Positions 1 through 13,262 of a stretch of 64,000 nt of DNA are shown piece by piece. A model generated the notes under the pieces. The model was not told where the DNA came from, ran no database searches, and was given only the letters and a program-made list of their open reading frames with translations. A program made the position numbers and the translations under genes. Position 1 is the stretch's first letter, and each line of letters starts with the position of its first letter. This DNA is from Sympetrum striolatum (taxonomy: Eukaryota > Arthropoda > Insecta > Odonata > Libellulidae): positions 98,151,657 to 98,215,656 of the forward strand of contig OX388343.1 in the NCBI GenBank assembly GCA_947579665.1, written 5' to 3'.

Positions 1-3000
1 CTTCTCGTTATATTCCACAAATCGAGTACATATTTGTTAAGTATTACTCGAAAAAAATGCAGAAAAGCCCCGAAAAACTGAAAAATATCGCAAAAATTCA
101 GTGTTTATGATGATTTTTTCGAACATTTTCACAGAAAAAGACGTTTTCGTTCATCATCTTAATATTTCTTGTTAAAATCTTCAAATCTAGTATAAATGGG
201 CTATGAAATAATCGAAAAAAGGCAAAACATCGCCAAAAAACTGAATAATTTCGATTAAATGCTTAGATATTGATAATTTATTCGAACTTCTCCGGAGAAA
301 AAGATGTTTTTCCTCATCATATTAATTATTCTCGTTAAAATCTTCAATTCGAGTATTAATGGGCAATGAAATACTCCAAAAAAGGCAAAATAGCACCAAA
401 GAACTGAATAATATCGCTAAAATTTAGTTTTATTGATGATTTTTACGAACTTTTCCGGAAAAAAATACGTTTTCGTTCACCAAGTTATTACTTTTCGTTG
501 AATTCCGTAAATCGAGTACAAATTGGTTAAGTATTACTCGAAAAATGACAAAAAAGCCCCAAAAACTGAAAAATATAGCTAAAATTTAGTGTTATTGATG
601 CTTTTTTCGAACTTTTCCGGAAAAAAGAAGTTTTTGTTCATCATGTTAATATTTTTCGTTTAATTCCTCAAATCGGATATAAAGGGGCTATGAAATACTC
701 GAAAATTGAAAAAAACGCCCAAGAAACTGAAAAATATTGCTAAAATTCTGTGTTTTTGATGATTTTTTTTAATTATTCCGGAGAAAAAGAAGTTTTCCTT
801 CCTCATTTTACTACTTTACGTTTAATTTCTCAAATCGATTATAAATAGGCTAAGAACTGCACGGAGAAAAGCAAAATATCGAAAAAAAACTGAAAAATTT
901 CGCTAAAAGTTAGTATTATTATTGATTTTTTCGAACTTTTCTGCAGAAAAAGACGTTTTCCTTACTCATTTTATTAATTATCATTGAATTTCCCAAATCG
1001 AGCTTTAACGGGCTAAGAATTACTCGAAAAAAGGTAAAATATCGAAATAAAACTGAAAAATGTCGATAAAATTCATTGTTATTGATGATTTTGTCGACCT
1101 TTTCCGTAGAAAAAGATAATTTCCTTCCTCATTTTTATCTTTCTCGTTTAATTCCTTATATGGAGTATATGTTGGCAAAGTATTACTCGAAAAATGGCAA
1201 AAAAGCTCAAAAAAAAAGAAAAATGTTGGAAAAATTCAGTGTTTTTGATGATTTTTTCGACTTTTTCTGGAGAAAAATGCATTTTCCTTCCTCATTTTAA
1301 TACTTATCGTTACATTTCTCAAATCGAGTATAAATAGGCTAAGAACTACACGAAAAAAAGCAAAATAATGAAAAAAAACAGAAAAATTTCGCTAAAATTA
1401 AGTGTTATTGATGAATTTTTCGAACTTTTCCGGAAAAAATACGATTTCGCTCACCAATTTATTACTTCTCGTTGAATTCCGTAAATCGAGTACAAATTGG
1501 TTAAGTATTACTGGAAACTGAAAAATATTGCTAAAATTCTGTGATTTTGACGAATTTTTTGAACTCTTCTGGTGAAAAAGCCGTTTTCCTTCCTCATTCT
1601 AATAGTTCTCGTTTAATTTCTCAAGTCGAGCATAAACGGGCTTAGAATTACTCGAAAAAAAGCAAAATATCGAAATAAAACTGAAAAATTTCGCTAAAAT
1701 TTAGTGTTATTGAAGATTATTTCGAACTTTTCCGGAAAAAAATACGTTTTCGTTCATCAATTTAATACTTTTCGTTGAATTCCTTAAATCGAGTATAAAT
1801 TGGCTAAGTATTACTCGAAAAACTGCAAAAAAGCCCCAAAAAACTGAAAATTATCGCAAAAATTAAGTGTTTTTTATGATTTTTTCGAACTCTTCCGGCA
1901 AAAAAAGAAGTTTTCCTTCATCAATATAATATTTGTCGTTAAAATCTTCAAATCGAGCATAAATGGTGAAAGAAATACTCGAAAAGAGGCAAAATAGCGC
2001 CAAAAAACTGATTAATAGCGCTAAAATTTTGTGTTATTGTTGATTTTTTCGAACGTTTCCGGAAAAAAAACGTTTTCGCTCATCAATTTATTACTTCTCG
2101 TTGAATTCCGTAAATCGAGTACAAATTTGTTAAGTATTACTCAAAAAATGGCAAAAAAGACCCAAAAAACAGAAAAATATCGCAAAAATTCAGGGTTTTT
2201 GATAATTTTTTCGAACATTTTCGCAGAAAAAGACGTTTTCGTTCATCATCTTAATATTTCTTGTTAAAAACTTCAAATCTAGTATAAATGGGCTATGAAA
2301 TACTCGAAAAAAGGTAAAACATCGCCAAAAAACTGAATATTTTCGATAAAATTCTTAGATATTGATGATTTATTCGAACTTCTCCGGAGAAAAAGATGTT
2401 TTTCCTCATCATATTAATAATTCTCGTTAAAATCTTCAAATCGAGTATTAATGGGCAAAATAATACTCCAAAAAAAAGCAAAAGAGCCCCAAAAACCTGA
2501 TTAATAGCGCTAAAATTTGGTGTTATTGATGCTTTTTTTGAACTTTTCCGGAAAAAATAGAAGTTTTTGTTCATCATTTTAATATTTTTCGTTTAATTCC
2601 TCAATTCGGATATAAAGGGGCTATGAATTACTAGAAAATTGAAAAAAACGCCCAAGAAACTGAAAAATATTGCAAAAAGTCTGTGTTTTTGATGATTTTT
2701 TTTAATTTTTCCGGAGAAAAAGACGTTTTCCTTCCTCATTTTAAAACTTTACGTTTAACTTCTCAAATCGTTTAAAAATGGGCTAAGAACTAAACGAAAA
2801 AAAGCAAAATATCGAAAAAAAACTGAAAAATGTCGATAAAAATTAAGTGTTATTGATGATTTTTTCGAACTTTTCCGGAAAAAAAAACGTTTTCGCTCAC
2901 CAATTTATTACTTCTCGTTGATTTCCGTAAATCGAGTACATATTTTTTAAGTATTACTCGAAAAATGGCAAAAATGCCCCAAAAAACTGAAAAATATCGA

Positions 3001-6000
3001 AAAAAATTCAGTGTTTATGATGATTTTTTCGAACATTTTCACAGAAAAAGACGTTTTCGTTCATCATCTTAATATTTCTTGTTAAAATCTTCAAATCTAG
3101 TATAAATGGGCTACGAAATATTCGAAAAAAGGCAAAACATCGCCAAAAAACTGAATAATTTCGATAAAATGCTTAGATATTGATAATTTATTCGAACTTC
3201 TCAAGAGAAAAAGATGTTTTTCCTCATCATATTAATAATTCTCGTTAAAATCTTCAAATCGAGTATTAATGGGCAAAGAAATACACGAAAAAAGGCAAAA
3301 TAGCACCAAAAAACTGAATACTATCGCTAAAATTTAGTGTTATTGATGATTTTTTCGAACTTTTCCGGAAAAAATACGATTTCGCTCACCAATTTATTAC
3401 TTCTCGTTATATTCCACAAATCGAGTACATATTTGTTAAGTATTACTCGAAAAAAATGCAGAAAAGCCCCGAAAAACTGAAAAATATCGCAAAAATTCAG
3501 TGTTTATGATGATTTTTTCGAACATTTTCACAGAAAAGACGTTTTCGTTCATCATCTTAATATTTCTTGTTAAAATCTTCAAATCTAGTATAAATGGGCT
3601 ATGAAATAATCGAAAAAAGGCAAAACATCGCCAAAAAACTGAATAATTTCGATTAAATGCTTAGATATTGATAATTTATTCGAACTTCTCCGGAGAAAAA
3701 GATGTTTTTCCTCATCATATTAATAATTCTCGTTAAAATCTTCAATTCGAGTATTAATGGGCAATGAAATACTCCAAAAAAGGCAAAATAGCACCAAAGA
3801 ACTGAATAATATCGCTAAAATTTAGTTTTATTGATGATTTTTACGAACTTTTCCGGAAAAAAAAACGTTTTCGCTCACCAATTTATTACTTCTCGTTGAA
3901 TTCCGTAAATCGAGTACAAATTTGTTAAGTATTACTCGAAAAATGGCAAAAAAGCCCCAAAAAACTGAAAATTATCGCAAAAATTAAGTGTTTTTTATGA
4001 TTTTTTCGAACATTTTCGCAGAAAAAGACGTTTTCGTTCATCATCTTAATATTTCTGGTTAAAATCTTCAAATCTAGTATAAATGGGCTATGAAATACTC
4101 GAAAAAAGGCAAAACATCGCCAAAAAACTGAATATTTTCGATAAAATTCTTAGATATTGATGATTTATTCGAACTTCTCCGGAGAAAAAGATGTTTTTCC
4201 TCATCATATTAATAATTCTCGTTAAAATCTTCAAATCGAGTATTAATGGGCAAAGAAATACTCCAAAAAAAGGAAAAAGAGCCCCAAAAAACTGATTAAT
4301 AGCGCTAAAATTTAGTGTTATTGATGCTTTTTTTGAACTTTTCCGGAAAAAAAGAATTTTTTGTTCATCATTTTAATATTTTTCGTTTAATTCCTCAATT
4401 CGGATATAAAGGGGCTATGAATTACTGGAAAATTGAAAAAAAAGCCCAAAAAACTGAAAAATATTGCAAAAATTCTGTGTTTTTGATGATTTTTTTTTAA
4501 TTTTTCCGGAGAAAAAGACGTTTTCCTTCCTCATTTTACAACTTTACGTTTAACTTCTCAAATCGTGTAAAAATGGGCTAAGAACTAAACGAAAAAAAGC
4601 AAAATATCGAAAAAAAATTTCGATAAAAATTAAGTGTTATTGATGATTTTTTGGAACTTTTCCGGAAAAAAAACGTTTTCGCTCACCAATTTATTACTTC
4701 TCGTTGAATTCCGTAAATCGAGTACAAATTTGTTAAGTATTACTCGAAAAATGGCAAAAAAGCCCCAAAAAACTGAAAATTATCGCAAAAATTCAGTGTT
4801 TTTTATGATTTTTTCGAACTCTTCCGGCAAAAAAAGAAGTTTTCCTTCATCAATATAATATTTGTCGTTAAAATCTTCAAATCGAGTATAAATGGTAAAA
4901 GAAATACTCGAAAAGAGGAAAAATAGCGCCAAAAAACTGATTAATTGCGCTAAAACTTAGTGTTATTGTTGATTTTTTCGAACTTTTCCGGCAAAAAAAG
5001 AAGTTTTCCTTCATCAATATAATATTTGTCGTTAAAATCTTCAAATCGAGTATAAATGGTGAAAGAAATACTCGAAAAGAGGCAAAATAGCGCCAAAAAA
5101 CTGATTAATAGCGCTAAAATTTAGTGTTATTGTTGATTTTTTCGAACTTTTCCGGATAAAAAGAAGTTTTTGTTCATCATTTTAATATTTTACGTTTAAT
5201 TCCTCAAATCGGATATAAAGGGGCTATGAATTACCCGAAAATTGAAAAAAACGCCCAAAAAACTGAAAAATATTGCCTAAATTCTGTGTTTTTGATGATT
5301 TTTTTTTTTTATTTTTCCGGAGAAAAAGACGTTTTCCTTCCCCATCTTAAAACTATACGTTTAATTTCTCAAATCGTGAATAAATGGGCAAAGAACTTAA
5401 CGAAAAAATCAAAATATCGAAAAAAAACTGAAAAATTTCGCTAAAATTACGTGTTATAGATGATTTTTTCGAACTTTTCTGGAAAAAATACGATTTCGCT
5501 CACCAATTTATTACTTCTCGTGGAATTCCGTAAATCGAGTACATATTTGTTAAGTATTATTCGAAAAATGGCAAAAATGCCCCAAAAAACTGATAAATAT
5601 CGAAAAAAATTCAGTGTTTATGATGATTTTTTCGAACATTTTCACAGAAAAAGACGTTTTCGTTCATCATCTTAATATTTCTTGTTAAAATCTTCAAATC
5701 TAGTATAAATGGGCTATGAAATATTCGAAAAAAGGCAAAACATCGCCAAAAAACTGAATAATTTCGATAAAATGCTTAGATATTGATAATTTATTCGAAC
5801 TTCTCGGGAGAAAAAGATGTTTTTCCTCATCATATTAATAATTCTCGTTAAAATCTTCAATTCGAGTATTAATGGGCAATGAAATACTCCAAAAAAGGCA
5901 AAATAGCACCAAAGAACTGAATAATATCGCTAAAATTTAGTTTTATTGATGATTTTTACGAACTTTTCCGGAAAAAAATACGTTTTCGTTCACCAAGTTA

Positions 6001-8094
6001 TTACTTTTCGTTGAATTCCGTAAATCGAGTACAAATTGGTTAAGTATTACTCGAAAAATGACAAAAAAGCCCCAAAAACTGAAAAATATAGCTAAAATTT
6101 AGTGTTATTGATGCTTTTTTCGAACTTTTCCGGAAAAAAGAAGTTTTTGTTCATCATGTTAATATTTTTCGTTTAATTCCTCAAATCGGATATAAAGGGG
6201 CTATGAAATACTCGAAAATTGAAAAAAACGCCCAAGAAACTGAATAATATTGCTAAAATTCTGTGTTTTTGATGATTTTTTTTAATTATTCCGGAGAAAA
6301 AGAAGTTTTCCTTCCTCATTTTACTACTTTACGTTTAATTTCTCAAATCGATTATAAATAGGCTAAGAACTGCACGGAGAAAAGCAAAATATCGAAAAAA
6401 AACTGAAAAATTTCGCTAAAAGTTAGTATTATTATTGATTTTTTCGAACTTTTCTGCAGAAAAAGACGTTTTCCTTACTCATTTTATTAATTATCATTGA
6501 ATTTCCCAAAACGAGCTTTAACGGGCTAAGAATTACTCGAAAAAAGGTAAAATATCGAAATAAAACTGAAAAATGTCGCTAAAATTCATTGTTATTGATG
6601 ATTTTGTCGACCTTTTCCGTAGAAAAAGATAATTTCCTTCCTCATTTTTATCTTTCTCGTTTAATTCCTTATATGGAGTATATGTTGGCAAAGTATTACT
6701 CGAAAAATGGCAAAAAAGCTCAAAAAAAAAGAAAAATGTTGGAAAAATTCAGTGTTTTTGATGATTTTTTCGACTTTTTCTGGAGAAAAATGCATTTTCC
6801 TTCCTCATTTTAATACTTATCGTTAAATTTCTCAAATCGAGTATAAATAGGCTAAGAACTACACGAAAAAAAGCAAAATAATGAAAAAAAAAACAGAAAA
6901 ATTTCGCTAAAATTAAGTGTTATTGATGAATTTTTCGAACTTTTCCGGAAAAAATACGATTTCGCTCACCAATTTATTACTTCTCGTTGAATTCCGTAAA
7001 TCGAGTACAAATTGGTTAAGTATTACTGGAAACTGAAAAATATTGCTAAAATTCTGTGATTTTGACGAATTTTTTGAACTCTTCTGGTGAAAAAGCCGTT
7101 TTCCTTCCTCATTCTAATAGTTCTCGTTTAATTTCTCAAGTCGAGCATAAACGGGCTTAGAATTACTCGAAAAAAAGCAAAATATCGAAATAAAACTGAA
7201 AAATTTCGCTAAAATTTAGTGTTATTGAAGATTATTTCGAACTTTTCCGGAAAAAAATACGTTTTCGTTCATCAATTTAATACTTTTCGTTGAATTCCTT
7301 AAATCGAGTATAAATTGGCTAAGTATTACTCGAAAAACTGCAAAAAAGCCCCAAACAACTCAAAAATATCGCTAAAATTCAGTGTTTTTGATGATTTATT
7401 CGATTTTTTCTGGAGAAAAAGACATTTTTCATCCTCGTTTTAATACTTTTCGTTGAATTTCTCAAATTGAGTACAAACGGGCAAAGAATTACTCGAAAAA
7501 TGGCAAACAAGCCACAAAAAATGAAAAATATCGCTTAAATTCAGTCTTTTTGGTGATTTATTCCAACATTTCCGGAGAAAAAGACGTTTTCCATTATCAA
7601 TGAAATACTTCTCGTTCAATTCCTCAAATCGAGTATAATATTGGCTAAGAAATACTCGAAAAAAGGCATAAAAGCGCCAAAAAATTGAAACTTTTCGCTA
7701 AAATTCAGTGTTATCGATAATTGTTTCGAACATTTCCGGAGAGAAAGACTTTTCCTTCATCACCTTAATACTTCTCGTTGAATTGCTAAAATCGAGTGTA
7801 AACGGGCTAAGAATTACTCGAAAATAGGCAAAAAATCGAAATAAAACCGAATAATGTCGCTAAAATTTAGTGTTATTGATGATTTTTTCGAACTTTTCCG
7901 GAAAAAAGACGTTTTCGTTCATCAATTTAATACTTCTCGTTGAATTCCTCAAATTGAGTATAATTGGGCTTAAAATTACTCGAAAAAAGGCAAAATAGCG
8001 CCAGAAAACTGAAAAATATCCCTAAAATACTTAGTTATTGAGGATTTTTTCGAACTTTTCCGGAGAAAAAGACGTTTTCGTTCATCAATTTAAG
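1..8094. repeat. Satellite array, ~163-bp monomer, higher-order structure
   Basis: About 50 head-to-tail monomers. Landmarks such as TTCTCGTTGAATTCC, AAATCGAGTATAAA, TTACTCGAAAAA, AAACTGAAAAATATCGC and TTTTTCGAACTTTTCCGG recur every 160-166 bp (for example CTCGTT at 7611, 7774 and 7936). The monomer is very AT-rich with A and T runs at roughly helical spacing. Longer duplications overlie the monomer: about 340-1838 recurs at about 5853-7353 (offset 5513 bp), and about 1-440 recurs near 3400-3840 (offset about 3399 bp). The array stops abruptly at about 8094 and runs off the left edge of the window. Open frames of 60-94 aa inside it are by-products of the repeat and not genes. Confidence 0.95.
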
Positions 8095-9610
8095 AAAAGG
8101 TCGTGAACTTCAATTCAGAGATTATTCTGCACACTATTAAAATCATCTCAGAGATGTTGTGATGTTAGTAAGATTGTCATATACCTTGCAATGAAAGTCA
8201 TCCACAAGGAAGCAGTGCAAATTGTAATCAGATAACCATAATTGTGTTTGAAGAAGAAGCTGTGAAAAAATAATGTTTTTCAATACTTAAGTTGCTATGT
8301 TGCCATCAATCTTTGACTCTTAAGGATTTACTCGCAAGAAAATCTTCACAGAAGGTTAAACAGTAAATTCTGATTATTACCTTGTAGTCTTCATCAACTT
8401 GTATTGGATTTTTTTCATTAAGTTTGACTGTCAAGAACAAGGATTCTGATTACCTCTCCACGCCATTGTCCTATCCCAAAAACTGAAGATTGTGCGAGAT
8501 TTTTTGCCCAAAAAAGAACTACAGTCCTTGTTTACCCTCTACATTTGCCTAATATTGTTGCAACAGATTACTGATTGATTCCAATGGATGACTTGAGGAT
8601 TAGAAAAACTTCTTTTACACCACATAGAAATCAAAATCCAATACATATTGCACGTACCTTAGTTGCAAGTCTAATTCCACAAAAAAGTCAACAGGAATAT
8701 AGCAAGACCTGGCCACCATTACTATGTTTGAATTTCTGCCTACCCATACAGTCTATCATCCTTTCAAGTTATGAGAGCATGTTCATGTTCTCATGATAAT
8801 CAGGATATGAATTTATAAAATGTCTCCTACCTTTAATAGATGATGTGATTCCCATGCCACTACCTCTTTAAAGAGGATATTGAGATATAGGTGAATGTTT
8901 TTCCACCAATAAAAAAATATGATAAGAAACCATGTGTTCCCCTTGAACAGGAGAGAACAGTGTTATAAATATCTCATTCAAGCTATGGACTGTTTATTTG
9001 CATTTTCTCTATTCTGGAAGGCAGTTCTATCCTATTTACTTGCTTGGTTTCCTAGGAGCTTTTAAACTATCAATATATTTCACTTCTCCATGCATATGCT
9101 TCCAAATTTCTTTCCTATCTAAAAATTTGGAATAGAAGCTTGCTAATTATGTTGTATAGGCTTATATACTATTTCCTTATTTCTTTGAAAGTGTGATGGA
9201 TATAACCTACTCTATTCTCATTTGTATTTTGTGTATTGTTGCGAAGATTTTCAGGCAATCCTCAACGTCAATAAGTAGTACATTACTTTGATTCAGTACT
9301 CTTTCTAAATCTATTTTAAAATATACCATTAGGACTTCCTTTTACATGTATTTTAAAAAACTGAAAAAACTTGTGAATCTATCAAAATTTCTTTTTTATT
9401 ATAGCTACATAGACACGCTACACACTATGGGTTATATGTCTGTGACCATTGCCTTGAATTCCCAAAAATGAATTGATTCAAATAGTTATTATCTAGGTAT
9501 CATCTGCACCTACCACATAAGTAAGATTTTAAAGACAAATGATTGACAATTGCTGTCAAGAAGCTCTTCATGTTTATTGTAATTCATAATCATCCAATTT
9601 AATATGGAGG
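8095..9610. other. AT-rich stretch without recognised genes
   Basis: Non-repetitive sequence right of the satellite. I see no conserved coding frame, RNA gene or terminal repeat. It could be intergenic DNA or intron. Confidence 0.5.
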
Positions 9611-9771
9611 AAACAAAAGCCTCCCTAAGTCTAAAATGACTTGTCAGGGATTTCATAAATGTAGAGATCGATCATTCGATTATTGATTTGAAACAGTTGA
9701 ACGTTGATAATTTGTTCTCATGTTTGTCAACAACCAGCTTTTAGTCAGCCAAATAGCATTGGATATTATTG
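9610..9771. repeat. Left half of a dispersed repeat split by B-box element copy A
   Basis: This stretch matches the reverse complement of about 25530-25690. Shared landmarks are GACTTGTCAGG, GATCGATCATTC, TTATTGATTTGAAA, GTTTGTCAACA and TATTATTGATAC. Its continuation resumes on the far side of copy A at 10906-11045, so copy A appears to be an insertion within it. Confidence 0.6.
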
Positions 9772-9772
9772 A

Positions 9773-10904
9773 TACGAGTAAAATGTAGCTTGCATACTGC
9801 AAGCAGATCGACAACACTAATTTCATGTCGGCATCATATCGGGATGGCCCTCAAAAGAAAAAAAAAGGGATTGAAAATATTCTTAAAATTCCTGCAATTT
9901 AATCGTCTGGCATCGAACCTAGTCATTCCTGGTGAACCTTCTATGCAGCACAACAGAAAATCACCTTATCTTACTGTGTGAAAATTCAAGCAGAAATATT
10001 GGTTCCAACTGCCTCAAACGACGTCCTACTTTTCAATAATGTAAATGGCTCTCAGGACTCGAACCAAGGACGATCTAGGAAATCTAAAACATGTTTTTGA
10101 AATTTATCTATGTTCTCTATCTTTATGCCTAATTTCATGTTTTAATTTTATTGGGAAGGGGTTTAAATTAATTCTTAAAAATCGGATAATTTACTGATTG
10201 TAGAGACGCCTGGTGTCGAACCCAGGACATATTGGTAGCCTTGAATGCACACTATGACTTATTAGGACTTCATCTTATTTCATACAAATTTTGAAGTCGA
10301 TATCATGCCGGGAAGTACCTAAAATTTCTTTCCGTTATCTCCATAAGAAATGCATTGAGGAATGTAAATGGCCCTCTGGGATCAAACCAAGGACCATCGG
10401 CGAATGCGTAAAATTTGATTATTAAATATATTTATGATCTCCAACTTCATGCCGAATTTCAAGTTTCCATGCCATCGGGAAAAGGTCCAAAAAAAATCTT
10501 AAAAATCGCCGCAATGCATTTTAAACGGCCAATTTTTGCCTCGACCTAGCATCGAACCCAGGATATTTTCCCTAAAACGCATTTATGCTTTCGATAGATC
10601 ATGACCATATATATAGGCTCCTTGAGTTTTGATTCTCTACCTATCCGGAAAGTATTTTTTAAAAATTCCCGAAAATCAAAGCAATGCATTTAAACGGGAA
10701 AAATCAGGACTTTGGGGCCCTCTGGAATCGAACCCATGACACTGAGGTTCAAAATCACATTTTTTCTGGTGGTTACACGTTATGGCCAATACGCAGTAAA
10801 AATTTGAACTCAATCACGCTTGTGGTTTAGGCTGTGAATTTGTATCCTATCTATCTATCTATATACATGAATGAATCCGGAGAAGCATCTATATATAATA
10901 GATG
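9773..10904 (-). mobile_element. B-box tandem element, copy A
   Basis: Roughly 1.13 kb non-coding element. One end is TACGAGTAAAATG (9773). The other end has a (TATC)n run followed by a short module with TCCGGA and a terminal hairpin, CATCTAT-ATATA-ATAGATG (10886-10904). Inside are six diverged modules of about 150-175 bp. Each has a Pol III B-box-like GGTTCGANNCC on the minus strand, at 9909-9919, 10055-10065, 10212-10222, 10378-10388 (one base off), 10548-10558 and 10724-10734. A partial A-box-like TTGGCCATAACGTG lies near the microsatellite end. No protein is encoded. It could be a SINE-like or a Helitron/HINE-like non-autonomous element; the family is not recognised. Confidence 0.75.
10848..10866. 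repeat. (TATC)n microsatellite
   Basis: Short tetranucleotide run at the end of B-box element copy A. The same GATA/TATC run marks this end in the other copies, so it belongs to the element. Confidence 0.8.
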
Positions 10905-10905
10905 T

Positions 10906-11045
10906 CATCTAATTCAATAGGTAGTGTGTTTAGAATTTTAGGAATTATATATGAGTCATATATTTCCATGTCTATTATAAAATGTTGCTACTATTAGTGT
11001 TTCAGTTCTAGGGAACTTATCATATTCTATTCCATGTCTATTTGT
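10906..11045. repeat. Right half of the repeat split by copy A
   Basis: Matches the reverse complement of about 25370-25500 (shared ATTTCCATG, AGTTCTAG, TTATCATATTCTATTCC). Together with 9610-9771 it reconstitutes the uninterrupted sequence present at 25370-25690. Confidence 0.6.
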
Positions 11046-11527
11046 TTTTTTTTTGGGAAGTAGTTTTCCACTATTAGTATGCATTTGAAGAGTATATTGA
11101 TATCAAGTATTCCAACAGACAGAATTATGGATGTGTTGCTGATCATAAATTTGATGATTCTATGCACATAAGTATTTATTATTAAGCTTTTGGTATTGTT
11201 TGGAACTACTGAAGTCTTTCTGATTAAAAAGCTAGAGTGTAATTATAAAAGTTATTTTCTCAGCTGTTATGAAATAAATCTGTTAGGCCTTATAAGTACC
11301 TATGTTATTCAACTAATAATATAGAACACAAATTATGAAATAAGTTTAGAAATTCTAATTTCTTAAGTATTTAATTCATTTATGACTTAGATTGAATCTT
11401 ATAATCTCTTTTTCTTCCATTTTTGGTGTGCTTCACTCCATGCCTGAATTGAATTTGGATTTCCAAAATATTCCAAATCTAGACGAGTAAGTAGCATTTC
11501 TCACTTGCTTCTTATTCAGTTAAGACG
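11046..11527. other. AT-rich stretch, nothing recognised
   Basis: Contains a T9 run near 11046. No coding frame, RNA gene or repeat match was found by eye. Confidence 0.4.
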
Positions 11528-11830
11528 GGACTGGAGGATGTTGAGGTTCATTCTTTCCACCTGCTGCAGCATCCTCCTGGACCATGTTTGACTACCGTAC
11601 TTGTATTCTCGTGAGGGTAGTTTCATAAATTTTCCAATACAATTTTGTTCATATTTAGTAGAATGATAGAACCCAAAGGATCATTCACAAATTATAAATT
11701 TTGGGGTTGAAAATTTTAGCAGTTTAAGTATAAATAATATATTTATTCTACAAATATCTGTTCAAAGCAGTGCTACAATTTGGTCAAGTCAGGAAAAGGG
11801 TAAAAGTAATCAATATGTACTTCATAAGAA
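11528..11830. repeat. Left arm of a 3.1-kb inverted-repeat-bounded segment
   Basis: Pairs with the reverse complement of 14385-14668. Shared landmarks are CTGGAGGATGTTGAG, GCTGCAGCATCCT, GAGGGTAGTTTCATAAATTTTCC, GTAGCACTGCTTTGAA and TTGGTCAAGTCAGGAAAA. The arms are diverged with small indels. The segment between them carries a LINE fragment, a SINE and a non-coding repeat. Confidence 0.7.
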
Positions 11831-11899
11831 ATACATGACACCAACAAAATTAAAAACAACTCAATTGATATATTCTTCTTCTTTATATCAGCCTTATCC

Positions 11900-12830
11900 C
11901 ATGGTGTATGGTGTTATTTTCTTTTAATTTTCTTCTCCAGTTCTCCTTCTCTTAGACGTACTCCCACCCTTTCTCTTTGTACATTTCCTTCAGTAGCCTT
12001 AAACATTTCTCTGGCACTTCTTTCTCTCTTAAGCCCCTCCAAACTTCCTGTCTAGTCACCTTGTTGTACACCTTTTCCAGGTCAATGAACATCAGATGCA
12101 GGCCTACTGGTTTTTCTCTGTGCCTTCCATTAGTTTTCTCAGTGCAATTATCGTGTCTGAAGTTCCTTTTCCTAAAGCCAAATTGCTCTTCTCCTATCAA
12201 CGTTTCCTGGCATATCCTTCCTTCAATCACTCTCTCCCAGAACTTCATAGCGTGGGACATTAATATGATACCTCTGTAATTTACACAGTCCTGGACATCT
12301 CCCTCTCTTAATTGGTACAAATATAATGGGCTATTTTCTTCATGAGATCCAACAATACATCAACTCCCTCCCTCCTTTAAGCATTTCCACACCTATACAG
12401 GCAGTTTACCACTGCTTTTCCATATTCCTCAGGGCACCTTCCACCTCTGTTCTGCAGATGTCCTGTACCCTCCTTTGGTTGCCTCTTCGTCCTCATATTT
12501 CACCCTTGGATTTTCCTCATTCAGTAGTTAGTGGAATATTCTTTCCATCTACTCAGGATCTTATCATATTCTTATAATACCACTCCTAATGTGTCCTTCA
12601 TTTGCCTAACTTATGTTACATATTTCTAGGCTCTAGCATTAGCTATTCTAATCATATTTCTTTCCCCATTTTATTCTGGATTTCCCCACAGTAGCTTCTT
12701 TAATTGCCTTTGCCACAGCTCTTTTAACATTTTTCTTCTTTTGTCTTCTTGAGACCTCATCAAATCCCTTCACTCCTTTCTTTTATCTCCTTCTGTACTC
12801 TATTGATAAATTGAGCCCTGTTAATTAATG
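11900..12830 (-). pseudogene. Decayed RTE-like LINE reverse transcriptase fragment
   Basis: The open part (11952-12320, minus) reads GDVQDCVNYRGIILMSHAMK, then EEQFGFRK and LHLMFIDLEKVYNKV. These are the reverse transcriptase fingers/palm motifs of a non-LTR retrotransposon; the Asp in MFIDLEK is the first catalytic aspartate region. Upstream on the minus strand, in shifted frames with stops, I can follow RWKEY, NRGGRCPEEYGKAVV and GVDVLLDLMKKIAH, which belong to the linker before the RT. No YADD motif or 3' end is seen, so the copy is truncated on both sides and frameshifted. The clade is judged from the wording of the motifs (RTE/BovB-like) and is uncertain. Confidence 0.75.
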
Positions 12831-13079
12831 AAGCCAAAATTAATGCAACTGATTTGTAAAGTTGATGTGTTTTCGGTCCCTTGCTCTCCCAATTTGAGTC
12901 CATGTCATAATGATTTTCACCTATCACCAAATTATTCCAATACAATTTTATTTATATTTATAAATAGCTATGCTTTATTTATTTCAAAAAGTGTTATCTG
13001 TATTGTGCCAAAGAATTTTGAGCAGATTATAAAATTGTAAAGTAAATAAAACCAATTTGAAGAAATTAAATAAGGAAAA

Positions 13080-13262
13080 GGTTAAGGTGAATTTGCACAT
13101 AAGGGCGTGCACCCAGGAAGATTTCCAAGGAAAAACGGACTTGAGCCTCTTTGTATTGCCGGTGCCTCGATGAGGCAATGGCCGCAGACGATGCCGCTCA
13201 GTCGGACGAAACTGCACTTGCTCTTGCGCACAAAGTCCCCAAAACGGCTTGTTGAAATGTTC
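13080..13262. other. GC-richer segment ahead of the SINE head
   Basis: Distinctly GC-richer than its surroundings, for example GCCGGTGCCTCGATGAGGC and GATGCCGCTCAGTCGG. It abuts the tRNA-like head at 13263 and may belong to the same insertion or to a separate element. No coding frame is convincing. Confidence 0.35.

Noticed and set aside
1076..1300. 74-codon frame repeated identically at 6589-6813
   Set aside because: It is satellite sequence duplicated in a 5513-bp block. The amino acids (runs of K, F, S) reflect monomer composition and not a protein.
1..8094. CRISPR-like array
   Set aside because: Whole monomers repeat without a constant repeat/unique spacer pattern; this is eukaryotic satellite DNA.
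1..8094. CENP-B box in the satellite
   Set aside because: Only TTCGTTG of the 17-bp motif matches at best (TTTTCGTTGAATTCC); the essential 3' half is absent.
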